Source: Mermis nigrescens (taxonomy: Eukaryota > Nematoda > Enoplea > Mermithida > Mermithidae). From it: a stretch of DNA of 64,000 nt. The translations under genes and the position numbers were made by a program. Every line of letters starts with the position of its first letter. The first letter of the stretch is position 1. Shown here piece by piece: positions 34,479-45,381 of the stretch. The stretch spans positions 62,001-126,000 of the forward strand of contig JAVLUZ010000596.1 in assembly GCA_036768485.1 (NCBI GenBank), written 5' to 3'. The notes below the pieces were generated by a model, which saw only the letters and a list, made by a program, of their open reading frames with translations, made no database searches and was not told the DNA's origin.

Positions 34479-36398
34479 TATATATAGCATATAACGGACA
34501 TGGAGACACACACTTTAAAAAACTATGAAATTTCACATAATTCATGAGTTAAAAATGGCCAGAGTTAAGTCGGAAATTACATGGATTTTTTTCTGTTTGA
34601 TTTTGCCTGGTCAGCCATTTGTTTAATGGCTACCTTGACTGTAAGATTTGAGCACAAGAGAGATTGCATACCCAGCTGATTTGGCCTTAACAGTTGCCAT
34701 ATTTGTGTGATTTGCAACCATTTCAGCAGAGGAGTTCAAAATAACCAAAATTTTCTCATTTTTGGCCGTGGTACCCACAACTAATTCAACCAGCGCCAAC
34801 TCCGCTGTATTGGGTGCATTTCCAGTATTAAAACAAACCCTTAAGAATGTGCAAAAGTTAGACAGAAATGAATAAAGATGGTGCCTATGTGGCCTTGATA
34901 AAGCAATGACAGGCATACAAGTTAAGTTACCCACTATAGCATGAGCAGGCGGCAGACATGTAGCTGGAAGGACCGGTCACCCCCAAATTTTGAAAAATTC
35001 AACTTTTCTAAGCATTTAAGGCAATTTTTGGTTACCTTTACACATTGGCCACCCCAATCCCTCCAATTCTGCCATCCCACCCCAATTGGAAGCCTAGCTG
35101 CATTAGATAATAAAGTTAGAATTCTGTTCTTCAGTTAGATCACATTTTTCATTTTATGCTCAATTTTTGATAGTCCATAACAATGGAGCAACAAATTAGA
35201 ATTGAATAGAAAAATAGCTACCTTCTTTTTAAATCTTGGATCAAGCAAAGTTGCAACAGCGTACAATTCATTCAATTCAATTGCTTTAAAATGTGCTCGT
35301 TGATCTACACCATAAAAATATCGCTCGAGCTTTCATAACAATTCTTCCTTTAGTGGATTTGTGGCACCATAGTCATTTTGCAAACTCCTCATTATTGAGC
35401 AGTAATCAATCAATCGAACCACAGAGAATATTTTAGAACATATTTTAAAAAACGGAGGGCAAAAAATCAGAATTTTGGGAATAGAAAAAATTTGTCACAA
35501 ATGGTGATTTCATTTTAGAAAAAATGTTCTGCAACGCAATCAATTTTGAAGACTTAAAAAAACATCAGATATTATTGACATAATAAACTGACATTGTAAA
35601 GGGTATTGCCTCAGAAATGCAAGAATCTTCCCTCTTGCATATTTTCACAACATTGGCTATCACCTTTAATAAGTTAACAACCTGAAAAAATAGTTGTGCT
35701 TAATTATTCAGGTACTTAGCCAAGCTGAGGGGATTTAAGGGATGAACTAGTTCCACCAAAATTATGAAAAATTGGCTTTCTAGCCATTTTGGTCTATTTT
35801 TTTCACTATTTTTAGTCATTAGACCCCCAAATTTACCTCCCCCAAATCAGAAGCTAGCTGCATTCTGTAAACACTGATTAGTTAAATGCTAGTTTTATTT
35901 ATTTTCGGCTTTACTCACGCCCGACAAAATATCCCATTCATTCCTTGATGGCATCTTGTCAATCATACTACTGATATTGAGTGCCAAAATTGTTATTGCT
36001 CATCTTTCTTCAACAAAACGTTTGAGCATGATGTATAAACTGCTCCATTAAGTTTCTTGATCAATTAGAAGACTATGCACTGGTAATTTTTTGTGGAATT
36101 GGGCTTTCTTGAATATTATCTTGGCTTTTGTGCTGTTTTTAATGCCACAAACTATATGATGCACCTGAATTAAACAAAGATATTATCAAAAATAAATGAC
36201 AAAGGAAAAAATTGTGGATAGTAGCATTAATGTAGAGCAATTCCCCTGTTGTATAGTTTTAATTTTAAATCTAAATGGACTATAATCTGTAGAAAGCTAT
36301 AATTACAAATTAGTGCTTTTAAATGTTTTAACCAAGTAAAATGACCAACAAGCAGTGGCGCCTTTTATACACTTTTGTATTCATGCACAAATATGCTA

Positions 36399-38228
36399 TA
36401 GTCTGTTTCATTTATTTGAGAGCTTTTTAATCAATTCTTTTAAGGGCTACAGTAAGCAAAACAAGACAAATTACTGTCATTCAGAAGATCAGCTCAGTGA
36501 GGGTGAGTGGCTGAAATTCTTCCATTTTTAATGCACTTGTCAAGTAACGCTGTATATTGATTATATTGTTTCTATTTAATTTTATTACACCAAAACTATC
36601 ATAATTTTTACAGATCATTTAAGCATTATGTTTTTGCTTAAAGAAATGGAAATGAAAATCGTCCATAACGATGTGTCTTTTCTTGATGTTTTAATGCAAA
36701 TCTGTATAGAAAACTGCAGAAATTTAATAACATATCTTAATTGATATTATTATTCTACGAGATTTCACGTACATCTTTATAATTGTCAGTAAGAAGCATG
36801 CTGAGAAATGCGGAACAAGGCTATTGCAAAAGAGATTAAAGGTAGGAACGGATGAAAGTTGATTTAGGTGGTCTGGGAAAATGAAACAAAGGAACGAAGT
36901 CAGTTCTAATCTGACAGTTATCCGGAATTAACCCAGATAATCCACAAAAATTAGTAAAAATTGAGCATTTAATAGCGTTACTGGTGTACAAAATATAGGC
37001 GGGCTTTAGCACGTAAGTATGCGCAAATCCGCTTTAAATATGCAAATATGCTTCTGCCATGTTAAACAATGGACGCACTAGAACAAAAGTTGCACACAAA
37101 GTACAGCTTGATAGAAACAATAGGGGCAAAAGTTCAGGGGAAACGGAAATACAATAAACGTTACCCGGAAGCATGTAAAATATGCCCTACTCATGTAACT
37201 GATATGCAAATATTGGCAGGCCCAGGTCGCAACTTGGCCGCCCGCCAGATCATCAATCAATTCAAAAAAATTCAAAAGTTCTTTAAAAAGCAGATTACGA
37301 TGGATACTCGGCTCAGTTCAACCATTGTTTTCTGTCAGCGAGTGTTTCCCTCCAACGCTCAGTTCTACTGTAGTTTTCTGTCTACGAGTGCTCCCAATTC
37401 CTACGCTCAATTATACTGTTGTTCTTGTTGACAAGCAATCCCCACTCCAATGCTCAGTTTGACCGTTCCGCTTTGTTTTGCATACTCGAGATAGCTTCAA
37501 CATCGCCCCTAATTTTAGTTCTGCTTTCTGTCATTATTAGCTCAATCGTCACTTTCTTTTGTCTCTCAATTTGGAAATGTGAGTGTAATTTATTTGTCTG
37601 TTGTAAAGTGTCTAAAATTATAAAAACGGTTATTTTCCTAATAAAATAATCCAAAAATTCCTGTCTTCTTGATCAAAAACGTGTCACGCATTTTTAATAT
37701 AGGTTTAAACAAGGAATTAGTTTGAGAAAGTGCGCTAAAATTATTTGAGAATGCTAGGATTATAGAACTGACAATAGGATACGTAAAAGAATAGGTTAAG
37801 CGCAGCGGACGTGACACACTAATCTGCCTATATAAATTTAATTTAGGCATTTAATCAGTACTGGGACATACTACATTAATTGCTCTAAATAAAAAGCTAT
37901 TGGATGGAATCAAACCCAATTGCTTTGACACAACAAGCAGACATTTTACCACTGAGCTATGAGGGAGTTTGCAGCGTTTCTTAACATTTTAGTCTATTGT
38001 GTTTAAAGTGTCAACTAAGGATAAGCGGAATGCACAATTTATATCTGTAAGTTGATTAATTTGATGGAAGACAAGAATAAATTATGTTGCAAAAATGTTA
38101 TTGAAAAACCCTTCTCTGCTACGTAACTACAGTGAGACCTAGCAAACTACAGTAAATAAGGAAAAGGGGGTTACTGTAGCCTCCAAAAACATTTACTGAA
38201 AAAGCTCTCAGATAAATGAAACAGACTA
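36399..38228. mobile_element. 1.8-kb TA-flanked TIR element nested in hAT intron
   Basis: Inverted ends of about 60 bp start TAGTCTGTTTCATTTAT and include GAGAGCTTTTT and GGCTACAGTAA. TA lies on each side (36,397-36,398; 38,229-38,230), as in Tc1/mariner-type insertions. No DDE transposase was recognised. A 120-codon frame at 37,069-37,431 starts plausibly and is rich in basic residues with a CKIC motif, but I cannot assign it. Confidence 0.65.
37895..37966 (-). other. tRNA-like sequence with A and B boxes
   Basis: On the minus strand, TAGCTCAGTGGT (37,948-37,959) fits the RNA polymerase III A box. GGTTTGATTCC (37,906-37,916) fits the B box except for one C-to-T change. The T and acceptor stems pair poorly and the anticodon loop appears enlarged. 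It is therefore a decayed tRNA or the head of a tRNA-derived SINE rather than a working tRNA. Confidence 0.5.
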
Positions 38229-39415
38229 TAAGTTTGAATTAATTTTACCTTTAGTAGTAAATCCATTAGCCTAGTTTGGGTCTTAAGACTGTTCATAATG
38301 ACTAAATGCAGAGTGTGCAAATAGCAGCCAATGTGCTTGAATTTTGCCAACCCCATCACTTTCACAACATTAGCGCCATTATCTCAAACAACTAATTGCA
38401 TGCCTGACCGCAATTTGAAATCAGATAATACATTCATTAGACAATTAGCAATATTTTCTGCAGTATGCTTTTATGGAAACGGTAAACAGTCAAGGACAAC
38501 AATTTTTCTATCCCAAGTGTCCTTTTGAATATAATGAATGGTTACGGCCATATATGTGTCCATAACCGCCGAACTCCACGTGTCTGTAGTCAAAGAAAAA
38601 ATTTCCTTGTTTTCTTCTAACAATAGCATGACTTCAGTCTTGACGCGCAAAAACAAATTGGGGACCAATTTTGTTCTCAAATACTTTTCACCTGGAATGT
38701 TAAAACGTGGGTTTAAACTGCTAATAAACGTTTTAAAAGATTCTTTTGAGACAATAGTGTACGGAAGACTCGCTTGTAACAGCCATTCTACCAATTTGTG
38801 TTTTAATTTAATTTGGATAGGATTATTGGCACAATATTCCATAACACTTGTAACATTTCATCAATGCGCGCCTGTTTTGCCGGTGATTTGGAACATTTAG
38901 ATGCAGCATTTGTAGGTAATGCAGAGTCGGCTGTTGATATAATTTAGTAGACTTTCTGCAACCGCTTTATGCGACAACAGTTCACTAAAAGACTTCAACT
39001 CATTGGAATGTTTGTTTCTCAAATGACCAAGCAAACTAGATGTTGTATATGTTTTTGCACTAGTTCCACATCTGGAAAACTTTGAACCACATTTACATAC
39101 CGCCTTAGATGGATCATCACCACAAATAGTAAAAAAGTTCCAAACAACAGAGTCAGCTGATTTAGGTGGCATTGTGATGGGTATATCACATTAACTTGAG
39201 TGTGCCGAGAAATGGAACTAATCAAAAAAACAAAACACACATACAGTAAGTCAATGAATTATGGTAGAATGCTCAAAGATTAGTAACTTGCTTTTTTGAA
39301 TAAAAAAATTCTCTGGCCTTTGGCCATTTTTTTGACAGCTTCCGCCTAAGCCAAAGCCAAAGGTGCCATATTTGGCCAAAGCCAAAGCCAAAGCCGAAGC
39401 TTTGGTCAATCCCTA

Positions 39416-39423
39416 CTCCTCTC
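39416..39423. repeat. Right 8-bp target duplication of hAT element
   Basis: CTCCTCTC, one base different from the left copy. Confidence 0.8.
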
Positions 39424-39982
39424 CTCACCAGGAAAAAATTTGGATCACGAGCCAAATTTTTAAAAAGGAGTAAAATTGACCAAAATATAAGAAAAATTGT
39501 TGGGGATCCAACAAATGGAAAATTTTGAGTGAATTAGTGAAATATTGTAGGTTGGGCCACCTGTGAAGGGGGAGAAAAATTTGAATTGGAAAGTATGGCG
39601 GCAGAATATATGACTGAACCTCTGTCAAGTAGTGCGGAGATATGAAATAGAAATTTGAATGAAAGAAAAATTAAGTAGATTTTAGATAAAATTCAAGATA
39701 AGGCCAAAAAATGCTTGAGCAAGAGAAAAAATGAGATTAAATCAACAATATCAACAATAAGATTAAGACACATGGAATGTTTAAAACAAAACTAGTAGCA
39801 TAACTGACAATAAATTTACAATAAAAGGCACAAAAAATGACATTGAGGCAACAAACAATAAAACTGCTAGCTGTGGAGCATCAATTGCAGGGTCTAAATA
39901 GAGAGAGCCAAACATGGCTAATTGCGGCATTTATGATTGGACTTTGTTGTTGGGAAGAAACACAACAATCAAATCAAACGGC
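39424..39982. other. Non-coding stretch
   Basis: No gene or repeat was recognised between the hAT element and Z6. Confidence 0.5.
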
Positions 39983-39990
39983 GTTACAAC

Positions 39991-40264
39991 CATACGTGGG
40001 CAGCAAGAAAATTCTGGGGGGGGTGCAAGATTTTTTTGAAGGTCAAAAATGGCCTTAAAAATGGTGGTATGGCGATAAAAACACCATTTTTTGACGTTTC
40101 TCATTAAGCACTATCCATTGGCATCAAAAAATTGCAAAAAAAAACAAACAAAAAAAATTTTCAAAAAATTGAATTCTAGGGTGGGTATTTTGATTTCTGG
40201 GGGGGGGTATTTTGGTTTGTGGGGGCGTGCATACCCCCCAAACCCCCATCCACGCCCAGGTGTG
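39991..40264 (+). mobile_element. Z6: family Z copy, near-consensus
   Basis: Starts CATACGTGGGCAGC, ends CGCCCAGGTGTG. Flanks GTTACAAC and GTTACGAC match in 7 of 8 positions. It carries long G-runs near its right end. Confidence 0.92.
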
Positions 40265-40299
40265 GTTACGACAAATTGCTAAATCAGTATTGTGACGTG

Positions 40300-41374
40300 G
40301 TAATGGTCAATTGCTGGCTGATAGATTGATGCACAGTTGCATTTGTTTGCACAGGCAACCATGTTCATCAAACAATATATTATTGGGCAATGGCGGCTCA
40401 AATCCGTAGTAAACTTGCGGTTGACTAGAAGATGTAGCCAGATGGCAAAACTCATCAAAGTTCTGATTGGCATGCGGCAACAATGGAAAGCAGCCAAAAC
40501 CTCCTGAACTACCAGTCAAACGCGGTGGCAAATGTGATTGTTGTTGAACATGGCTAGAACTTTTGGTTGAACAATGATTGTGACTGCTGTGGGAAACAGC
40601 CAAAACTTCCACTGGAACATGGCGGCAAATGTGTTGGTGTTGGAAAATGACCAAAACCTCCTTATGAGCGCAGTGGCAAACGTTGCTGCTAGATTGATTG
40701 CAGCGATCGGAGTTGAATGCGGCCATTGTTGTGTGTGTGACCATTGACCACACATAGGCATGGGTGAAGGGGTTTGGGGGGTATGCATGCACCCCCCAGA
40801 AGTTGAAATGACCCCCGCCCTCAGAGATCAAAATACTGACCCCCCAGAAAATGTTTTTTTTGCTTTTTTAGCAATTTTTTGATGCCATTGGATAGTGCTT
40901 GATGAAAAACGTCAAAAAATGGTGTTTTCTCCACCATACAATCACTTTTGGGACCATTTTTGACCTTTAAATTTTTCATTTCCCCCCCCCAGAAAAAAAT
41001 TTTTTTTCATCTTCCACCCCCAGAATTTTGGTGCTGCCCACCTATGCCATTGACCCATTGGTTTGTGCAACGTTGACATTACCGGCTTTTGAGGTTGAGT
41101 CTGCCTGAAACAAGAAAAAGATGGTCCGGGTTGCAAATGTGATAACTTCAATGACTCCGCTAATTGTCGGTAGATCATTGCCTGCCTCTCGCATCTTTCT
41201 TTCCGTTTTTGATTTGCCTTGTACGCTCGTTGGGTATGCTCATATTTGTTTCGATCTTGTCGGCTGCAAACGCATTTGGACGGCAAAATGGGATGATAAG
41301 AAAGCACAGCCATCAGCAAAATGACCTAAATTTGATAGTGTTGCCTGTTTAGCAATTGGCCGTTGTCAGCCATG
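40300..41374 (-). pseudogene. Unknown low-complexity protein gene, split by Z7
   Basis: A minus-strand ATG at about 41,374 in good context (caccATGG) opens a frame with one early TAA. A basic, probably helical stretch (residues around KYEHTQRAYKANQKRK) follows. After Z7 is skipped, a Gln/Ser/Pro/His-rich tail has about three degenerate repeats built on HLPPR and GFGCFP. Frames shift several times, and the last frame ends at 40,307. I do not recognise the family. Codon-like composition and the interrupting MITE suggest a decayed exon or transposon accessory gene. Confidence 0.35.
40749..41046 (-). mobile_element. Z7: family Z copy
   Basis: Starts CACACATAGG, ends CCCACCTATG. Perfect duplication CCATTGAC at 40,741-40,748 and 41,047-41,054. 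It interrupts the coding-like region on the minus strand. Confidence 0.92.
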
Positions 41375-41830
41375 GTGCTGCAAAAGACAAAACGTTATTT
41401 AAGGGCATAAATATGTGGATATGCAATAAACGCACTAGTTAGCAGTCCCTCAAATTTCTTTCCTGACTGAATAAGTTCAAAAAAATTAATTACTACTGCC
41501 GGGCAAAGTGGGCAACGCAGTAGCTTGATGAAAACAAAATAGCTAAGTACAAAAGCGCATTTTTTGGCATTGGAAACACAACAATGTGATACAAATATAT
41601 GCCTTTAAGCGAAAGTTTAGCAATTTATCAAATTAACTAGCAGATACAACAGCAAAGTGAGCTGCAGAATATTAGCTGCACATTCAAGCTGAAATCTGCA
41701 ATAGAGAATATTGTTTAGGATGAAGAATTTGTGGCAACATTTTGAATTCCAAACAAAGGCATTGAGAAGCGGGCTGCATTTGATGTACAGCATGAAATTG
41801 TTTATGTAAATCTATTATTTTCTGTTACAG

Positions 41831-41930
41831 ATGACCAAAGGTAATATGACGGAACAAAATAGAGACAAGATCAATGTTTACTTATTATTGGATGTCAAAC
41901 TAAATGTTAAAACCATATGTGCAATTCTCG
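41831..41930 (+). pseudogene. Candidate 33-codon exon with helix-turn-helix-like pattern
   Basis: Exactly bounded by TTACAG before and GTAAGT after. It reads from ATG without stops and ends with a helix-turn-like segment (NVKTICAILG), the kind of sequence seen in transposase DNA-binding N-termini. No convincing next exon was found. It is divergent from the minus-strand gene at 41.37 kb. Confidence 0.3.
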
Positions 41931-42780
41931 GTAAGTAACTTTTTTGCTTGATTTTTAGTACCTAGTGTTTATATATATTATTTGGATAAAAAATCAAGTT
42001 GATCATTGCAGTCTCTTTTAGGTAACAGTATGGTGTTTCAAAATAACGTTTTACCGATAGTAATATCATAGCTTATGAATAATTATTGATCAATTCAGTG
42101 TGAGACGACCAAATCGATTGAGGACCTATCTTTTTATATCTGATACCCAAGTTTACTGAGCGCACTCACCAAGTTTAAATAGAAAATAATGATCAGACAG
42201 TGATAGCCAACCATGCATGTTGGAACTTAGAGGTTTACACTATAGATGCAGAGCATAGCCAATCTTGGAGATAAAGCAATCACAAGGTCAAAAATGAGCT
42301 TTTCTGTGCCAAAATGATGTCAAAAGCTTGTATAAATACTGGAATAGTGGACAAATAATGTTAATCTCCAGTCTCTATATTTATGTATCTTTGAAGTAAA
42401 TTCTTGATTGTCGTCCTTTTTAACTTGTATTTTATCTCATTTTTCCTGAGAAAACTATATATTTTTTAAGTGTGAGGTCTAGCTATATCCCAAAGCTATT
42501 ATTGTGCATGTCTGGTGTATCTCCTCAGAATGGACATTCTCTGAGAAAATAAATTAAAATTTAAGTTAAAATAGGACAAAGGTAGAACATCTTTTCCAAA
42601 AGTACCTGAAATTGATCAGAAACTGTATGTTTAAAGTAGTTTATACATCCATAATCACCCGACCCTGAATGTGTTCGTGAGGATGCACCATTGGATCCCT
42701 CCAGCAGTGAAGTATATGTATTACACCATATTAATGCAGGTAAGTTCCATGATTAAAATATCAGTTAAAGTTTTTCATAC
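41931..42780. other. Non-coding stretch
   Basis: AT-rich; no gene or repeat was recognised. Confidence 0.5.
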
Positions 42781-43910
42781 TCAAATGTACTGTAAATTAA
42801 TTGCTGCAAATTGCTTCAAATTGAATTTCTTTACACTTAATGTGGAGTTAGTGTCATATTTTTAAGGTTTACAATCTGGTGGATGATGGAAAAATACATT
42901 TTTTGTCCTTTTTATTCTTTGCCTATTTTTCTGGTATAAAATAGGATGAGTTGCTCAAAAGAAAAATAAAGTTAGTTCCAAGGGTGCATGTCACAGCAAG
43001 TTTTATTTATATACACTCAATATTGAATTAATGTGTAGTCGTAAAGTTAAAATTTTGGGGTAAAATTGTGCTTCTACCCGGTTTTTTCCCATCATCTTCT
43101 TCCATTATGAGTCAGGGACGTGATCTTAGATCTAAAAATGCTTTATGCTAATGTTTTTCTAAAAGTGTACTTCTAATATCAGGACCACAAATCTGACTTT
43201 GAATGTTCTTGACACTAGTGATGTAAAGCAGTTTACACCAAAATTTATTTGGCGTCTAGAGTATTAAACAAGGCTAACTATTTCTAAAAATGTATTCTTT
43301 ACAATCAGGATCACCAATATGACTTTAAATTTCTCCTACACTAGTCATTTATACTGAATTACACTAAAATTTGTTTTGCATCTATATTGTTTGTAAGGAG
43401 CAACTTTTTTCCAAAAGTGCACTTCTTAAAATCAGGATCATGAATTTGTTTTCTATTTGTCTCAACACTAGTAATATAGACTAGTTTACCCCAAATTTTA
43501 TTTTGTGTCTAGAGAATTGCAGAAGGCTATTTTTTTCCAAAGATGTACTCCTTACAATCAGGATCACCAATATGACTTTAAATCGCTTCTTCATTAGTGG
43601 TGTATACTAGTTTACACTAAAATTTGTTTTGCGTCTATATCCTTTGTAGAAGGCAACTTTTTTCAAAAGTGCACTTTTCAAAATCAGGATCACAAATTTG
43701 ACTTTAAATTGTCTCTACACTGGTAATGTAAATCAGTTTACGCCAAAATTTATTTCCTATCTAGTGCATTGTAGAAGGCTAATATTTTCCAAAAGTGTAC
43801 TCCTTACGATCAGGATCACCTATTTGATCTTGAATATTCTCTACACTATTGGTGTAAAGTAGTTTACACTAAAATTTATTTTGCGTCTAGAGCATCACAG
43901 AGATGGAGCC
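42781..43910 (+). repeat. Family W: ~110-bp tandem array with a hairpin-arm relative
   Basis: Six to seven degenerate units of about 105-115 bp each read roughly 'tcaggatcacNaatNtgac', then 'ctacactagt', then TTTACACTAAAATTT. The block before them (42,790-42,910) matches one arm of the 18.2-18.67 kb hairpin. Confidence 0.8.
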
Positions 43911-43984
43911 TTTTTAATAATTTGGTGCGATATTGATGCAACCAGTTTGTATGGAAGAATCATGGTTCAAAGCCATTCCTGAAG

Positions 43985-44790
43985 AAAGTACCCCAGCTTA
44001 AGAAGTTTCTTTTTGATAGCTAGCAATGACAAACGTAATGGAGACTCAGAATTCAAGAGACTGGAGTACTGCCTGCTAGACAATGCTCTCAATCCTCTGG
44101 GATTTGTGCTTGTTTATTGAGTTGGGATAAAGCCATAGCACAGCCAATAATTCACGGCAATCCTATTTACAATTGAAGGCTGTTATTGTGATGAATTCTG
44201 GTTCATGGATTGTTGAGCCTATGGGGCTATATTGCCCATTGTCCGGCATTACTAAAAATTCAGCCAAAAATTTCAATAACATCTTAAATCCTGACAAGAG
44301 TGGAAGGAAATGCCACTGGACTGCGTGATTCTTTTGCTGTATTACTTATGTGAATACTTTTTGGGAGAATTGATGTGTGGATTACACAGACTTGGGAATT
44401 TCAGATCGAAAGAACAGTTTGATTTGCAGCTGGCCCTTTACCTTAGCAGCAAGACCATTCTTGATACTGAAAAAATCTTAAGCTATGTTAGGAATGAGCA
44501 AATGCATGAGAGTCCATTTATTGAATGTTGAGAAAAAATGAAGGCATTTATTATAGAGATCTGTTGTTAGCTGCGAAAGCACTGGCAAAGCTGCTCATTG
44601 AATCTGATGATGTTCACTGGTTGCAAAGACCGGAGTTTTTCTAATTAGTTCAAAGAATAGTGGTAAACCATTTACAGTCCCCCTGTTTCATGAGGCAACT
44701 TGCAGTTGCCTATCAAACACTACCTGATGCCATATTTTAGGATCAAAGATAGCTATTTATAGACCAAACCTGAATGCATGGAAGAAGCTG
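43985..44790 (+). pseudogene. Possible Mutator-like transposase remnant
   Basis: Several frames are broken by stops. One short frame contains 'GITKNSAKNFNNIL', followed after a frame change by 'PLDCVILLLYYLCEYFLGEL'. This pairing recalls the end of the MULE catalytic region and its helical follow-on in animal MULE proteins. The 73-codon frame at 44,310-44,531 is the longest piece. The assignment is from pattern memory and is tentative. Confidence 0.35.
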
Positions 44791-44793
44791 AAC

Positions 44794-45381
44794 ATGGTAT
44801 TACTGAAAAAGAATTATTCTAAGATGTTCAGTGCAAGAAAATCAGGTCAGAAAAGACCGCAACATGAAGATATAACAAGACATTCGCATCAATGGCCCAA
44901 TATTAGCACATTTCTAAACTCTCAGATAAGTGAATGCAAGACAGTCTGCTCAGATTCTAGTGCATTATTAATCTTGACATCCAGGAAGCAGGAAAGCACA
45001 CTGCTGGAGGAAGCAGCTGATGCCCATATTGAGGTTTCTGTTAACACCTTTTGTGAATGCAATCATCATGATTCAAATGAGCCCATGATATGCTGTATGA
45101 AGGGCTTAAAATTGTGCAAACAGTGGTTTCATCACAGATGCAAGAATGTAGCGGACAGCATGTTTCCCAATAATGAAAGATATTTGGAATGCAGCAGATG
45201 CTTTGCAAGAGATGTTCCTCAATGGTGTGGTCAAGTTGAAGAAGAAGCTAAGGAATGTTTGATGATAAATACTTGCCCCATTGACAACTCCCTTACAATG
45301 ATCTATGTGCACTGCAAGAATTTTCATGAAACCCTGGAAAGGGTGATGATTAATTACATTAGTGATTGTGGGCCAATTTAA
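44794..45381 (+). CDS. PHD-finger protein, 195 residues
   Basis: A C4HC3 PHD finger spans about residues 87-136: Cys 87 and 89, Cys 100/101 and 108, WFHHRC with His 113 and Cys 116, and Cys 133 and 136. There is an unusual insertion between the second cysteine pair. PHD fingers bind histone H3 tails in chromatin proteins and also occur as accessory domains of transposons. The N-terminal 80 residues have no recognisable domain. The ORF follows the possible MULE remnant at 5-bp distance, so it may be the C-terminal exon of that transposase. Whether it is intact or functional cannot be told. Confidence 0.6.
   Translation: MVLLKKNYSKMFSARKSGQKRPQHEDITRHSHQWPNISTFLNSQISECKTVCSDSSALLILTSRKQESTLLEEAADAHIEVSVNTFCECNHHDSNEPMICCMKGLKLCKQWFHHRCKNVADSMFPNNERYLECSRCFARDVPQWCGQVEEEAKECLMINTCPIDNSLTMIYVHCKNFHETLERVMINYISDCGPI

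Larger units (their letters stand above)
33324..39172 (-). pseudogene. hAT transposase (ZBED-type), at least six exons
   Basis: The ATG at 39,172 opens a BED finger (VWNFF, Cys pair, HLRNKH). The first coding block runs to a GT donor at 38,249 and includes the TTDTW motif and the CYLHTLHL block. Further exons are 36,164-35,919 (the usual TRWNS motif degraded to ET-stop-WSS), about 35,681-35,560, about 35,450-35,222 (ATLLDPRFK motif), 34,135-34,011, and 33,482-33,324 with the C-terminal dimerisation block (SAPISSVESE). Acceptor CAG and donor GT sites are visible at most joints. Stops lie at 38,471, 38,384, 36,048, 36,000 and 35,333, and two frame changes occur near 38,945 and 38,840. The gene is dead. 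Exon edges without stated splice sites are approximate. Confidence 0.88.
32994..39415 (-). mobile_element. Complete but inactivated hAT transposon (6.4 kb)
   Basis: The ends are TAGGGATTGGACCAAAG on the left and the complement of TAGGGATTGACCAAAG on the right, which fits the hAT YARNG end rule. 8-bp duplications flank it. Subterminal arrays of CCAAAGC/GCTTTGG occur at both ends. Inside, on the minus strand, is a multi-exon BED-finger hAT transposase with at least five in-frame stops. Nested insertions are Z5 and a 1.8-kb TA-flanked element; a (TA)n tract is also present. Confidence 0.92.

Noticed and set aside
34303..34545. 80-residue Ile-Tyr repeat protein
   Set aside because: It is the translation of the (TA)n microsatellite.
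34623..34934. 103-codon minus-strand frame as a hAT exon
   Set aside because: It lies in the right interval, but neither this frame nor the alternatives show a hAT motif, and clear splice sites joining it to neighbours were not found.
37895..37966. Functional tRNA gene
   Set aside because: A and B boxes are good, but the acceptor and T stems do not pair and the anticodon loop is enlarged.
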